Shown here piece by piece: positions 8,899 through 16,344 of a stretch of 64,000 bases of DNA (its first letter is position 1; each line of letters starts with the position of its first letter). The position numbers and the translations under genes are program-made. Source of the stretch: a virus; the IMG/VR virus record IMGVR_UViG_3300044729_001198, positions 122,632-186,631 of that record. One strand, 5' to 3'. The notes under the pieces were generated by a model. It worked only from the letters and a program-made list of their open reading frames with translations. It searched no databases and was not told where the DNA came from.

Positions 8899-10313
8899 GC
8901 TTTATAAATATCAAATCGTTTACGAGGTTTCCAATTTTGGAAACAATCTTCAAATGCTTCGATGAACTTGTCACCCATTGTTTCGGATGCCATATCACCA
9001 TCACCAACAACCCACTCATGACCACGTTGACCATAAATTTCTAACCTATCTCTACCATATGAAAATGTAAGGTTTAGAGCGTTAGCTACATCATGAAAAT
9101 CACATCGGTCATCAAAGATATACGGAGTCATCGGCGAACCCTGCAATGACCTGTTACTTGGCCAGACAGGAAAAGCCCACACACCATAAGATATGTCATC
9201 CGAATTCGACCACTCTCTATGGTTGTGTAGAGACCCGATTTCTACATAATCTTCGGCTGTTATTTGTTTACCAAACAATTCAAAACCACATTGGTCTTGT
9301 AGTCCACCGGTGACATTAACAATGATTGGAGTTCCGGCTCGTAGAGCTTCACATGAAGCCAATCCAAATCCTTCGTTAGAACCAATATTAAGAATAATAT
9401 CACCTGAATTATAATATAGATTTAATTCTTGGGTTGTCATTGGTCCGTTTGTGAATTTGTAATCACCAAACTTACCATTCCATTTGATTACTTCAGGAAT
9501 ATCAGTTCCATGTTCCGATACTTGTTCGGAGTGTATGAACAAACATACCTTTTTATCTTGATTCGTTTCGGCAAATTCATTAAATGCAAGAATTACATCT
9601 CCTGGAGATTTTCTACGAATGTTTCTATTGTTCCAAAGAACTACAAAGTCATATTTGTCAAGGTCGTATTTTTTCTTGAATTCAATCAACGATGTGTCAT
9701 CACTTGGAACTGGCTTGAACATTTTAGAAACACCATGTGGAATATACTTGTATGCCCAATCTTCTTTAGGCATTCCATACTTTTCCAATACACGTTTGTT
9801 GATACCATAGGTTTGTTTTGATATTGAAATCAATTGGTCACAACTTGCATAAAACGGAGCGTTCCACATTGGGTCTGGCAAATCATCCCAAATGTTGTAG
9901 TAAATAATTGGTACAAATTGTCTTAACTCAAGCTCCATGTCATACAACCACCCCCAAAAACGTGGGTCAGTAAAGTGCATGATGGCGTCGGGCTTTTCAA
10001 TGTTGATTAGTTCTCTGATAACTTCAGGACTACCATATCCGGTATGAGCATAAATTTTAACACTACCATCTTCGATTCCGGCTTCTTTACAAGCATCTTC
10101 AGAAACATCAAATACCTTACCATGGTCTGGATGTTTTAAAGCAGCTCCCAACTGAACCCAATCATACTTGTGTAGACTTGAGATGACAATTTCTTTTGAT
10201 TGAGTGGCAATTCCACTATGTAGCCGTAGGTCGTCTGACAATAAAAGAATCTTCTTTTTCTTTTGACGATTCGGGTCTACCTTTTTAAGTTTAGGTAATT
10301 TTAATTCTTGCAT
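8895..10313 (-). CDS. GT4-like (GT-B) glycosyltransferase
   Basis: A 472-residue GT-B enzyme. After a 20-residue lysine-rich N-terminal tail containing LPKLKKV, the first strand and loop read KKILLLSDDLRLHSGIATQS. The C-terminal domain has FVVLWNNRNIRRKSPGDVILAF and the donor-binding NIGSNEGFGLASCEALRAG block. Upstream lies the late-type motif TATTTATT at 10329-10336, so the gene probably heads a late-expressed glycosylation operon running to position 1. Late timing would suit decoration of virion proteins, although DNA or host glycans cannot be excluded. Confidence 0.82.
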   Translation of the reverse strand: MQELKLPKLKKVDPNRQKKKKILLLSDDLRLHSGIATQSKEIVISSLHKYDWVQLGAALKHPDHGKVFDVSEDACKEAGIEDGSVKIYAHTGYGSPEVIRELINIEKPDAIMHFTDPRFWGWLYDMELELRQFVPIIYYNIWDDLPDPMWNAPFYASCDQLISISKQTYGINKRVLEKYGMPKEDWAYKYIPHGVSKMFKPVPSDDTSLIEFKKKYDLDKYDFVVLWNNRNIRRKSPGDVILAFNEFAETNQDKKVCLFIHSEQVSEHGTDIPEVIKWNGKFGDYKFTNGPMTTQELNLYYNSGDIILNIGSNEGFGLASCEALRAGTPIIVNVTGGLQDQCGFELFGKQITAEDYVEIGSLHNHREWSNSDDISYGVWAFPVWPSNRSLQGSPMTPYIFDDRCDFHDVANALNLTFSYGRDRLEIYGQRGHEWVVGDGDMASETMGDKFIEAFEDCFQNWKPRKRFDIYKA

Positions 10314-10328
10314 ATCGTAACTCTTTCT

Positions 10329-10336
10329 AATAAATA
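10329..10336 (-). promoter_or_regulatory. Late-type motif TATTTATT before the glycan island
   Basis: On the coding strand the sequence reads CTATATTTATTAGAAAGAG and lies about 15 bases before the ATG at 10313. It is one of about ten copies of TATTTAT[A/T] placed upstream of structural or virion-associated genes. It is the only such motif at the head of the glycosyltransferase operon. AGAAAGAG may serve as a weak ribosome binding site. Confidence 0.5.
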
Positions 10337-10344
10337 TAGAATTG

Positions 10345-10806
10345 TTATTGTATAAATGTTGCTTTTTTGTTGTTTCGTTCTAATACACGTTTAAAGTGAT
10401 TGAACTCACTTCTTGGAATTTCTCCAAAGTAAATAATCTTATCAGCATTCCAAACTATAGTGTCGTACTGATGTAATTTTTGTGTAGGATGAAATGGTTT
10501 TTCATAGTATTCATCGGTCATACCACTGTAAAGATTCATTGGAGTGTGTGCAGGATTGTATTCAATATACTTGATACCCATTTCCAAACTAAACTTTCTA
10601 ACGTGCTTTTCGATACCATTCTGATTACCCCTACTCATAATGATTAGGTCATCATTATATTTTTGTTTTAGTTTAAATAGCATTTCTTTTAGTTCACCAC
10701 GAGTTTCGTATTTCTCGCTACCAATTAGTGCTACCTTCATACCCTTATCTTTCTTGAATCTATAGTTAATCTTCACCTTTACGGATGTTTTTGGTTTTCT
10801 TATCAT
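10345..10806 (-). CDS. SLOG/DUF2493-like Rossmann protein
   Basis: A 153-residue protein. From Met23 it reads MKVALIGSEKYETRGELKEML, then DLIIMSRGNQNGIEKHVRKF and MGIKYIEYNPAH. This fits the SLOG superfamily (YspA/DUF2493, DprA-related), in which a GxSR-type strand is followed by a nucleotide-binding SxGxxxG-like loop and a conserved helix. SLOG proteins bind nucleotides or nucleotide-derived ligands, and many act in stress or phage-defence signalling. The ATG at 10806 overlaps the upstream stop; Met23 (10740) is an alternative start. Ligand and role are unknown. Confidence 0.55.
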   Translation of the reverse strand: MIRKPKTSVKVKINYRFKKDKGMKVALIGSEKYETRGELKEMLFKLKQKYNDDLIIMSRGNQNGIEKHVRKFSLEMGIKYIEYNPAHTPMNLYSGMTDEYYEKPFHPTQKLHQYDTIVWNADKIIYFGEIPRSEFNHFKRVLERNNKKATFIQ

Positions 10807-11369
10807 TGAAACTTTTCTTTTAGTTTACGGTCCTCAATAACTTGCTTCAACATAACAACGTAGTTACCAGCCTCAGCGTAACTATTACCTAAATATCTAA
10901 AATAGTCGTCTTCACTACCGATACCCGATAGGAATCTACATTGGTAAAATGCGTAGTCATATACCGACTCTTCCCAAGAATCATAATATGCGTGATTGTT
11001 TTTAGTACCTTTTGCGGTATTAACACGAGACATTGCCTGTTTCATTCCAAACAAGTTATTGTTCTCTTTAAAGATGTGTGATTTGAAATCACCAGTTTCC
11101 AAAATAGATTGTGCCATTACAATATGTGGAAATTTAATCTTTAACTCCTTCATCAAACTCACCAACTCTTCTTCTTGAAATGGCTCGGAGTTCATGTTAA
11201 CAAGAACTACATTTTTTTCAAACCTTGATAAGTTTGTTATGTTCTGATACCTACCAATTAGGTATGAGGTTAAAGTAAGACCAGTCATCATTCCGAATAG
11301 AATGAGTGAGGGTTTTACCAACTTAACTCGTTTAAATTGTAGTCGTTTTTTGTCGTACTTGTAAATCAT
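10803..11369 (-). CDS. Membrane-anchored glucosaminidase-family peptidoglycan hydrolase
   Basis: A 188-residue protein with a positively charged N-terminus, one transmembrane segment (about residues 20-39, PSLILFGMMTGLTLTSYLIG) and a C-terminal glucosaminidase domain. The domain is seen in VMAQSILETGDFKSHIFKENNNLFGMK (read here in parts: the ILETG glutamate, Glu91, is the catalytic position, and NNLFGMK is the family signature). The domain cleaves glycan strands of peptidoglycan. Architecture suggests a signal-anchored enzyme with its domain in the periplasm, that is, a lysis or wall-remodelling function. It is placed with replication-cluster genes, not beside an obvious holin. Confidence 0.72.
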   Translation of the reverse strand: MIYKYDKKRLQFKRVKLVKPSLILFGMMTGLTLTSYLIGRYQNITNLSRFEKNVVLVNMNSEPFQEEELVSLMKELKIKFPHIVMAQSILETGDFKSHIFKENNNLFGMKQAMSRVNTAKGTKNNHAYYDSWEESVYDYAFYQCRFLSGIGSEDDYFRYLGNSYAEAGNYVVMLKQVIEDRKLKEKFQ

Positions 11370-11385
11370 ATATTTGGTTTATTGA

Positions 11386-12333
11386 TTACGATTTTAACCT
11401 CTCTGCTTTTACACAAAGGTCGTGATTATCCTTGAATGGACAATATTTACAATTCTTATTCTTTTCACCAGCAGTTGCTTCAAACACACCATCAGTTCTA
11501 TATGAACCATCATCGTTAAAAGCACTCTTAACAAATGACTCAAAATTGTTACCGATTTGTTTGAGGGTCACACTGCCAGCAGCAGGTTCGAATTCTTGAA
11601 TTCGACTCTGAGCAAACATAACTTCTTCGTATAACTTACGTTTAAGAATGAAGTATTTTACTTGGATGTTCTCAATGGGATATCCGTATTGTTTGGAAAA
11701 GAACTTCTTGTATAAAACCAACTGAGCGGTTTTTGTTTTATCAGCTTTCTGATATTTGTTCCAACCATTTGTTGAGGTCTTGATGTCAAGGATTACCATG
11801 CGGTTCATAGTAACATCCTCAAATACCAAATCAAGGAATCCCTTCATCATTACATTTTCGTTGGTCTCGGTTGGATAATAAATCGGCAACTCAACACCTA
11901 CAAGTTTATAGTGACGTGTACTGAAATACTCACCACGTTTCTTTTGTAAGAAGTTTAGGATTTCCACACCATCTTGGTAGAACTCATTCATTTCTTCACG
12001 AGAGGTGAACTTGACACCATATATAGCCATAGCTTTTTTGTATTCTTTGGCCATATTGTCCCTCAACATGGTGTTCAAGTCCATCTCCTCTGCCTCTTTT
12101 ACACTATCGCTGTAGATAACCTTTAGCCAGTCTTGAACAACCTCGTGCATAGCAGTACCAAAAATCAAATGTATAGATGATTCATCTTTCTTATGACCAT
12201 CCATATACGTCAGTTTCCATTGTTTAGGACAATTAGCCCACATGGTGTATTGAGAGTAAGATACTTTAGAGTGTTCTTTCTTCTCTTCGTATGTTGGGAA
12301 ATTGAATATGTTGGAAACGACTGATTTTTTCAT
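11386..12333 (-). CDS. PD-(D/E)XK nuclease with probable Fe-S cluster (Cas4/RecB-like)
   Basis: A 315-residue nuclease of the Cas4/AddB/RecB type. The active-site series is visible: LIFGTAMHEVVQ (His63-Glu64), GFLDLVFED with the metal-binding Asp, and VILDIKTS providing D-x-K. A single cysteine near the N-terminus (Cys35, ANCPKQW) plus three near the C-terminus (NCKYCPFKDNHDLC) is the arrangement that binds a 4Fe-4S cluster in Cas4 and AddB. It probably processes DNA ends during recombination or host-DNA degradation. It is preceded by a host-like promoter overlapped by a 17-base palindrome. Confidence 0.85.
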   Translation of the reverse strand: MKKSVVSNIFNFPTYEEKKEHSKVSYSQYTMWANCPKQWKLTYMDGHKKDESSIHLIFGTAMHEVVQDWLKVIYSDSVKEAEEMDLNTMLRDNMAKEYKKAMAIYGVKFTSREEMNEFYQDGVEILNFLQKKRGEYFSTRHYKLVGVELPIYYPTETNENVMMKGFLDLVFEDVTMNRMVILDIKTSTNGWNKYQKADKTKTAQLVLYKKFFSKQYGYPIENIQVKYFILKRKLYEEVMFAQSRIQEFEPAAGSVTLKQIGNNFESFVKSAFNDDGSYRTDGVFEATAGEKNKNCKYCPFKDNHDLCVKAERLKS

Positions 12334-12338
12334 CTATA

Positions 12339-12370
12339 CAAATATAATAAATTTTTGGCAGACTGCCAAA
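12339..12370 (-). promoter_or_regulatory. Bacteroidota-type promoter upstream of the Cas4-like nuclease
   Basis: On the coding strand TTTG (12370-12367), a 20-base spacer and TATATTTG (12346-12339) match the known Bacteroidota -33/-7 consensus TTTG-N19/20-TAnnTTTG. The expected transcript starts close to the ATG at 12333, leaving a very short leader. The -33 element lies within the perfect palindrome at 12354-12370. Confidence 0.7.
12354..12370. repeat. 17-base perfect palindrome over the -33 element (possible operator)
   Basis: TTTGGCAGACTGCCAAA is an 8+1+8 perfect inverted repeat covering the TTTG -33 element of the promoter at 12339-12370. The one-base centre argues for a protein-binding site read as DNA, since a hairpin would need to open several pairs to form a loop. 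It follows the stop of the gene at 12382 by 11 bases, so a weak terminator role is the alternative. Confidence 0.5.
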
Positions 12371-12381
12371 CTTTTAGGGAA

Positions 12382-12795
12382 TTATTTTCCCCACTTACCT
12401 CTCTGAACGATTTGGGCGATAATACCATACACCGATAAATCTTCGTATGTGTCTTGGATAGACTCACCCACCTCATCCGGCTGTCCTAAAACAACCATTT
12501 GTTTTAATCTTTGAACCTTGTCATTGATTCTAAACCACAATCCGGTCAAAGACAATCTAACCTCATCTTGAGTTTGGAGTGCTGTACCAACCGAAATGTT
12601 ACCCGGTCCATAGTTTCTTTGTTTTTTACAAAATGTAATATACATCTCGTCCAAAATATTTTTAAACTCTTCAGTAGTTTGTGGATAGTTTTCTTCACAA
12701 TACGCAACAGCGCTTTGTTCTGGTCGTGATTCTGATGTGTAGGATTCGCCCTTCCACTCTACCTTTGTCGTTGCTTCTTTAATTACTTCAGCCAT
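12382..12795 (-). CDS. DUF1599-like nucleotide-modification-associated protein
   Basis: A 137-residue helical protein. The segment KKQRNYGPGNISVGTALQ (about residues 57-74) followed by SLTGLWFRINDKVQRLKQMV and a C-terminal VGESIQDTYEDLSVYGIIAQ fits DUF1599, a family Pfam groups as a nucleotide-modification-associated domain, found in many phages near thymidylate-synthase-like or DNA-modification genes. The function is not established. It overlaps the gp62-like gene by 14 bases, placing it in the replication operon among other probable modification genes. Confidence 0.65.
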   Translation of the reverse strand: MAEVIKEATTKVEWKGESYTSESRPEQSAVAYCEENYPQTTEEFKNILDEMYITFCKKQRNYGPGNISVGTALQTQDEVRLSLTGLWFRINDKVQRLKQMVVLGQPDEVGESIQDTYEDLSVYGIIAQIVQRGKWGK

Positions 12796-13238
12796 TTTTG
12801 TATTTCTTCTTTTTTGATTCCGTATTTTTGTATGATTTCTATCACTTCCGATTGTGGTAAAATCTCAAGATAATCCATTACCTCACGAGATGATACATTA
12901 AAATGAGTACACAACCACTTAATGATGTTCTCATTCCATTTGTTATCATCTTTACCTTTAACGTATTTATCAAAGCTTTTTCTCTTTGGTAGAACATCTA
13001 AATAAAACTTGTAAACTTCACGAGTACCCATGTTACCAATGGTAAATTTCTGATACTCATTCACAAGCTCCAAGTAATCCATGTTCATGGATAGGAAGCG
13101 ATTCACCATAAACGGCGAAAATGACTTCCTATCCATTTCGGACAAGGATTCCCATGAAGTTTTTTGGTAGGTTAACCCACCCAAATGGTCGAATAGAGAT
13201 TTTGCCTTAATCGTGGCAGTATCACTTTTCTTCGCCAT
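12783..13238 (-). CDS. 62: Clamp-loader small subunit, gp62-like
   Basis: A 151-residue protein matching the shorter gp62 clamp-loader subunits of marine T4-like phages: KSLFDHLGGLTYQKTSWESLSE followed by SFSPFMVNRFLSMNMDYLEL, where the FMVNRFLSMN block is the recognisable core. gp62 joins four gp44 subunits to load the gp45 clamp. The ATG at 13238 is used because the longer reading is only an out-of-frame extension inside the upstream gene. It overlaps the zinc-ribbon gene by 17 bases, and gp44 follows immediately upstream of that, the expected 44/62 neighbourhood. Confidence 0.78.
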   Translation of the reverse strand: MAKKSDTATIKAKSLFDHLGGLTYQKTSWESLSEMDRKSFSPFMVNRFLSMNMDYLELVNEYQKFTIGNMGTREVYKFYLDVLPKRKSFDKYVKGKDDNKWNENIIKWLCTHFNVSSREVMDYLEILPQSEVIEIIQKYGIKKEEIQKWLK

Positions 13239-13494
13239 TTTCGAATAGTTCTTTCGGTGTAAACTTTGGATGTACAGTACCACACTCATTACAAATTACA
13301 ACCGGAATTGGAAGCAATGACGCTTGACCGGTTGGTGATTGTAGTGCTGGGACTTCTTTGTACATAGTTACCTCACTAAAGAAGATACCTTCACAATTAG
13401 GACATTCAACTGTTTTTAGTTTGAATGGGTCTAACTGCATTTTCATTTGTTCGGGTTGCTTTTTACCCATTTCGATTACTTTACCTTTTGCCAT
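13222..13494 (-). CDS. Small zinc-ribbon protein
   Basis: A 90-residue protein with two CxxC knuckles, ECPNCEG and ICNECGT, about 38 residues apart, enough for one zinc ribbon. The rest is short and charged. It sits between gp44 and gp62 with a 1-base gap upstream and a 17-base overlap downstream, so it is co-expressed with the clamp loader. T4 has no direct counterpart at this place. It may bind DNA, RNA polymerase or the loader; nothing in the sequence decides this. Confidence 0.6.
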   Translation of the reverse strand: MAKGKVIEMGKKQPEQMKMQLDPFKLKTVECPNCEGIFFSEVTMYKEVPALQSPTGQASLLPIPVVICNECGTVHPKFTPKELFENGEEK

Positions 13495-13495
13495 T

Positions 13496-14410
13496 TTAGA
13501 TACTTGTTATAATATTTAACATCATCGCCATCACGTTAATTTCTTTGTCTACTACCATTGAGTCTTTGTATTGACCATCTGCGATGTTTAGAATAGTCTG
13601 ACCCACTTTGTTGTTAGCGTATTCATCAACTCGGTCGTACAACAAACGATACAACGGAGTGAAATCTTTTACACCCGAATCTGCAATGATTTGACGTACA
13701 CTTACAAATTTAGATTTAGCATCACCATTACCTTGAAGAACCTTGACAACCTCTTCAGCATAATTCGCCTGAATTGTGGATTGTTTGTCGATTACTAACT
13801 TCTTGTTGATGACTTGTCGTTGAGCTGCGTTTAACACCCTACGAATGTCAGGATATCCACTATTAACAAGAACAGCAAGGTCCGACATTTCAAACTCAAC
13901 ACCTTCAGTTGTTAGAATATCATTCAATCGTTTTGCAACATCCTTTTTTGATGGTGGTGTAATAGCAAACGTTTGACAACGTGATTGAATTGGGTCGATG
14001 ATTTTTTCGACATAGTTACACGTCAAAATGAATCGGGTCGACTTACTAAAAGTTTCCATCAAATTACGGAGAGCTGCTTGAGCATTTGGTGTCAAGTAAT
14101 CAGACTCATCCAAAATAATGATTTTCCACTTTCTGAATCCCATTGATGAAGCGAACCCACGGATTTTGTCACGAACCGTGTCAACGTTGTTCTCATCAGA
14201 TGCGTTGATGTACATGACATCACAATCAATCTGATTTGTAATGATTTTAGCCAATGTGGTTTTACCCGTACCGGCTTGACCATACAACAGCAAATGTGGT
14301 ACGTCTTCGTTCTCAATGTAGATTTTTACTTTCTCAAGGATATGTTCGTTTCCGACATAACCTTCTAACGTATCGGGTCTATATTTTTCAACCCATAATG
14401 TATTACTCAT
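13496..14410 (-). CDS. 44: Clamp-loader large subunit gp44 (AAA+ ATPase)
   Basis: A 304-residue AAA+ ATPase. SNTLWVEKYRPDTLEGYVG is the classic clamp-loader N-terminus; Walker A is GQAGTGKTT (residues 44-52), Walker B is IIILDESDYL (near residue 98), sensor 1 is FILTCNYVEKI and the SRC motif reads DPIQSRCQTF. It hydrolyses ATP to open and place the gp45 clamp. The ATG at 14410 overlaps the upstream stop (ATGA) and gives the family N-terminus; 14 further residues are possible upstream but lie in the previous gene. Confidence 0.95.
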   Translation of the reverse strand: MSNTLWVEKYRPDTLEGYVGNEHILEKVKIYIENEDVPHLLLYGQAGTGKTTLAKIITNQIDCDVMYINASDENNVDTVRDKIRGFASSMGFRKWKIIILDESDYLTPNAQAALRNLMETFSKSTRFILTCNYVEKIIDPIQSRCQTFAITPPSKKDVAKRLNDILTTEGVEFEMSDLAVLVNSGYPDIRRVLNAAQRQVINKKLVIDKQSTIQANYAEEVVKVLQGNGDAKSKFVSVRQIIADSGVKDFTPLYRLLYDRVDEYANNKVGQTILNIADGQYKDSMVVDKEINVMAMMLNIITSI

Positions 14411-15597
14411 CTTCCTACTTCGTTTAAATACTTTTCTTTTGCGGCTTCCCAAGACATACCAATAATATCAAGGTAAAATAATGGTTCTGGTTTTATACGA
14501 CCCTCTTCGTGTAGTTTCTCATAACGAGATACTGCCTTCTTTTTCCACCAATTCATAGTGTATTCATCGCCTTTAGCAAATTTGTCTTTTAATACCAATT
14601 GGTCTTCGGTGATTTCATTTCGGAGAAACTCATTACCATTCTCATACATTTGAGCAAAGTATACACCCCTCTTAAATCCATGTTGATATTTAGAAGATTT
14701 GATACCAAGCTCCTTGAATATCATATTAATGATTTTTTGTTTTACTCCGGTAGCAGGTCCATCGACATTTGCCTTTTCAGCAGTTTGTCTTGCGTATTCT
14801 TCCGGCTGATTTTCCTTCATCCAATGATGCCATACTTCATATACCGAATCATCTGGTTTAGTAGCAACCTTACCTGCGGACTCACCAAGTGTTTTGAAGT
14901 GTGGGATGCCATTGTATTGTGAATGGATTCCATACAAAGATGTAGTACCGACAGCAATCAAAGTCTGACCATACTTTTCTTTCCAATACTTTCTTACGAT
15001 TGGTGATGTAGCCATACAAGCAATCAACTTACCACCCAAGAAGTTGTATCCCAATGGTTGGGTACATACAATAGTAGTAGCAATTGTTGTATGATTTAAT
15101 TTACCATCTTTGTATTTGTTGTCTTGAGTCCACCCAATATAAGCATCCCTTACACCCAAAGAGGTGACATCTGAACCTAACGAAATCATACCTAATACCT
15201 TACCACTAACTCGGTCTTTAACATAAATCTTGACATTACGACCGGGATTGGCTGAAAAAGCCATGGTGTGAATTAGTTTACGGATTTCAGTCCAACGAGT
15301 CGATTCTTTAGAATCATCAACAATCTCTACATAGGGTTCGAGTGCCATAACCTCTTTTATAGTTTGTTCTTTATTATAGATGTCAGTTGGCATCCACAAA
15401 GAATCAATATAAGTAGCCATAGCAGCCTTCCTCTTCATTGAGGATGGTAGGTCGGAATTCCACTCTTCCCATTTCTTGTAAAGAGTTTGTTCTTCAACAG
15501 ACATAGAAGAAAGGTAGTCCATATTATCTATGAACTTTTTCTTTTCAGCCGTGTAGTCGAACTCCGGTTTCGCTGGTTCAGTATCCCAAAAACTCAT
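14407..15597 (-). CDS. DUF4338 (DruA-like) protein in the replication operon
   Basis: A 396-residue protein. The core (about residues 125-230) has VLGMISLGSDVTSLGVRDAYIGWT, then LNHTTIATTIVC, GGKLIACMATSP and a G-x-x-x-x-x-NG...KTLGES end, matching DUF4338, the family that includes the Druantia defence protein DruA. The spacing of these blocks also resembles the GNAT-like Mom proteins encoded nearby, so a distant link is possible. The N-terminus MSFWD is shared with the glycosyltransferase at 19683-20816. It lies between the clamp and clamp-loader genes, so it works at or near replication. Enzymatic activity is unknown. Confidence 0.6.
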   Translation of the reverse strand: MSFWDTEPAKPEFDYTAEKKKFIDNMDYLSSMSVEEQTLYKKWEEWNSDLPSSMKRKAAMATYIDSLWMPTDIYNKEQTIKEVMALEPYVEIVDDSKESTRWTEIRKLIHTMAFSANPGRNVKIYVKDRVSGKVLGMISLGSDVTSLGVRDAYIGWTQDNKYKDGKLNHTTIATTIVCTQPLGYNFLGGKLIACMATSPIVRKYWKEKYGQTLIAVGTTSLYGIHSQYNGIPHFKTLGESAGKVATKPDDSVYEVWHHWMKENQPEEYARQTAEKANVDGPATGVKQKIINMIFKELGIKSSKYQHGFKRGVYFAQMYENGNEFLRNEITEDQLVLKDKFAKGDEYTMNWWKKKAVSRYEKLHEEGRIKPEPLFYLDIIGMSWEAAKEKYLNEVGR

Positions 15598-16292
15598 TAC
15601 TTAATCTCTACTAAATAGTAATTAGATTTAAACCCATCATGTTCGAATGCAACATGAGCAAGACCTTGAGACGAAATCTTCAAAGAAGATGCTTTTGCAC
15701 CTCGGTTAGCATTCAAGATTTCTTTAAGGTATTTAGCCGAGAATGAAATTGGTTCAACGTCAGATACACAAGTACACTCAACGTTGATGGAAATTCGGTT
15801 CGAGTTAATTTTAGAATATCCCAAAATAACCTCACCTTTGTTACCCTTACACTTAAATGTAAATGTGTCGGAGTCACTCAAAGCACCTTTTGATTTGATG
15901 AACTTACCAACGAACTCATCGTCAAGTGTAACGTTTGAACCAAACTCCGGAAGAGTTTTCAGTTCAGGAACTACAGGAATTACTGACAAGTCAGCCAACA
16001 TATAGTTTACAGACGTACCATTGTCTGAAAATACTAATGATGCCTCACCTTGTTCTACTTTGACGTTTGAATCCAAAACACCAAGAAGACCTTTTAGTTG
16101 TGAAGTCGTGTAAACACCAAACTCACCATTTGGAAATTCTTTCTCTTCAGTCTCAACACTACCCAATAGGGTTTTGTCATCGGAGATGAATCGAACAGAC
16201 ATTCCTTCATCAGTTGAGTTGATTTTTACGGATTCAACCTCACCACCCAAATTGTAACGGGCTACAAACCCTTCAAATGAACTTTTTTTCAT
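15597..16292 (-). CDS. 45: Sliding clamp gp45
   Basis: A 231-residue protein of the length and strand-rich pattern of T4 gp45, the trimeric processivity clamp, which in T4 also activates late transcription. Recognisable parts are MKKSSFEGFVARYNLGGE, EFGVYTTSQLKGLLGVLD and a C-terminal SSQGLAHVAFEHDG. It is followed by the DUF4338 gene with a 1-base overlap and preceded by a host-like promoter at 16313-16344, so the clamp heads a transcript continuing into gp44 and gp62. Confidence 0.85.
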   Translation of the reverse strand: MKKSSFEGFVARYNLGGEVESVKINSTDEGMSVRFISDDKTLLGSVETEEKEFPNGEFGVYTTSQLKGLLGVLDSNVKVEQGEASLVFSDNGTSVNYMLADLSVIPVVPELKTLPEFGSNVTLDDEFVGKFIKSKGALSDSDTFTFKCKGNKGEVILGYSKINSNRISINVECTCVSDVEPISFSAKYLKEILNANRGAKASSLKISSQGLAHVAFEHDGFKSNYYLVEIK

Positions 16293-16312
16293 GTTTTTAT
16301 TTTTTATTTAGA

Positions 16313-16344
16313 CAAATATACGAAATTATTTTGAATTATCCAAA
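16313..16344 (-). promoter_or_regulatory. Bacteroidota-type promoter upstream of gp45
   Basis: Coding strand: TTTG (16344-16341), 20-base spacer, TATATTTG (16320-16313). The -33 element overlaps the 3' end of the Mom-like gene at 16336. Leader of roughly 15 bases to the ATG at 16292, AT-only with no Shine-Dalgarno. Confidence 0.72.

Noticed and set aside
12354-12370. Palindrome as a simple rho-independent terminator of the DUF1599 gene
   Set aside because: Its centre is one base, so a hairpin must lose pairs to form a loop, and no U-run follows directly; the overlap with a -33 element fits an operator better.
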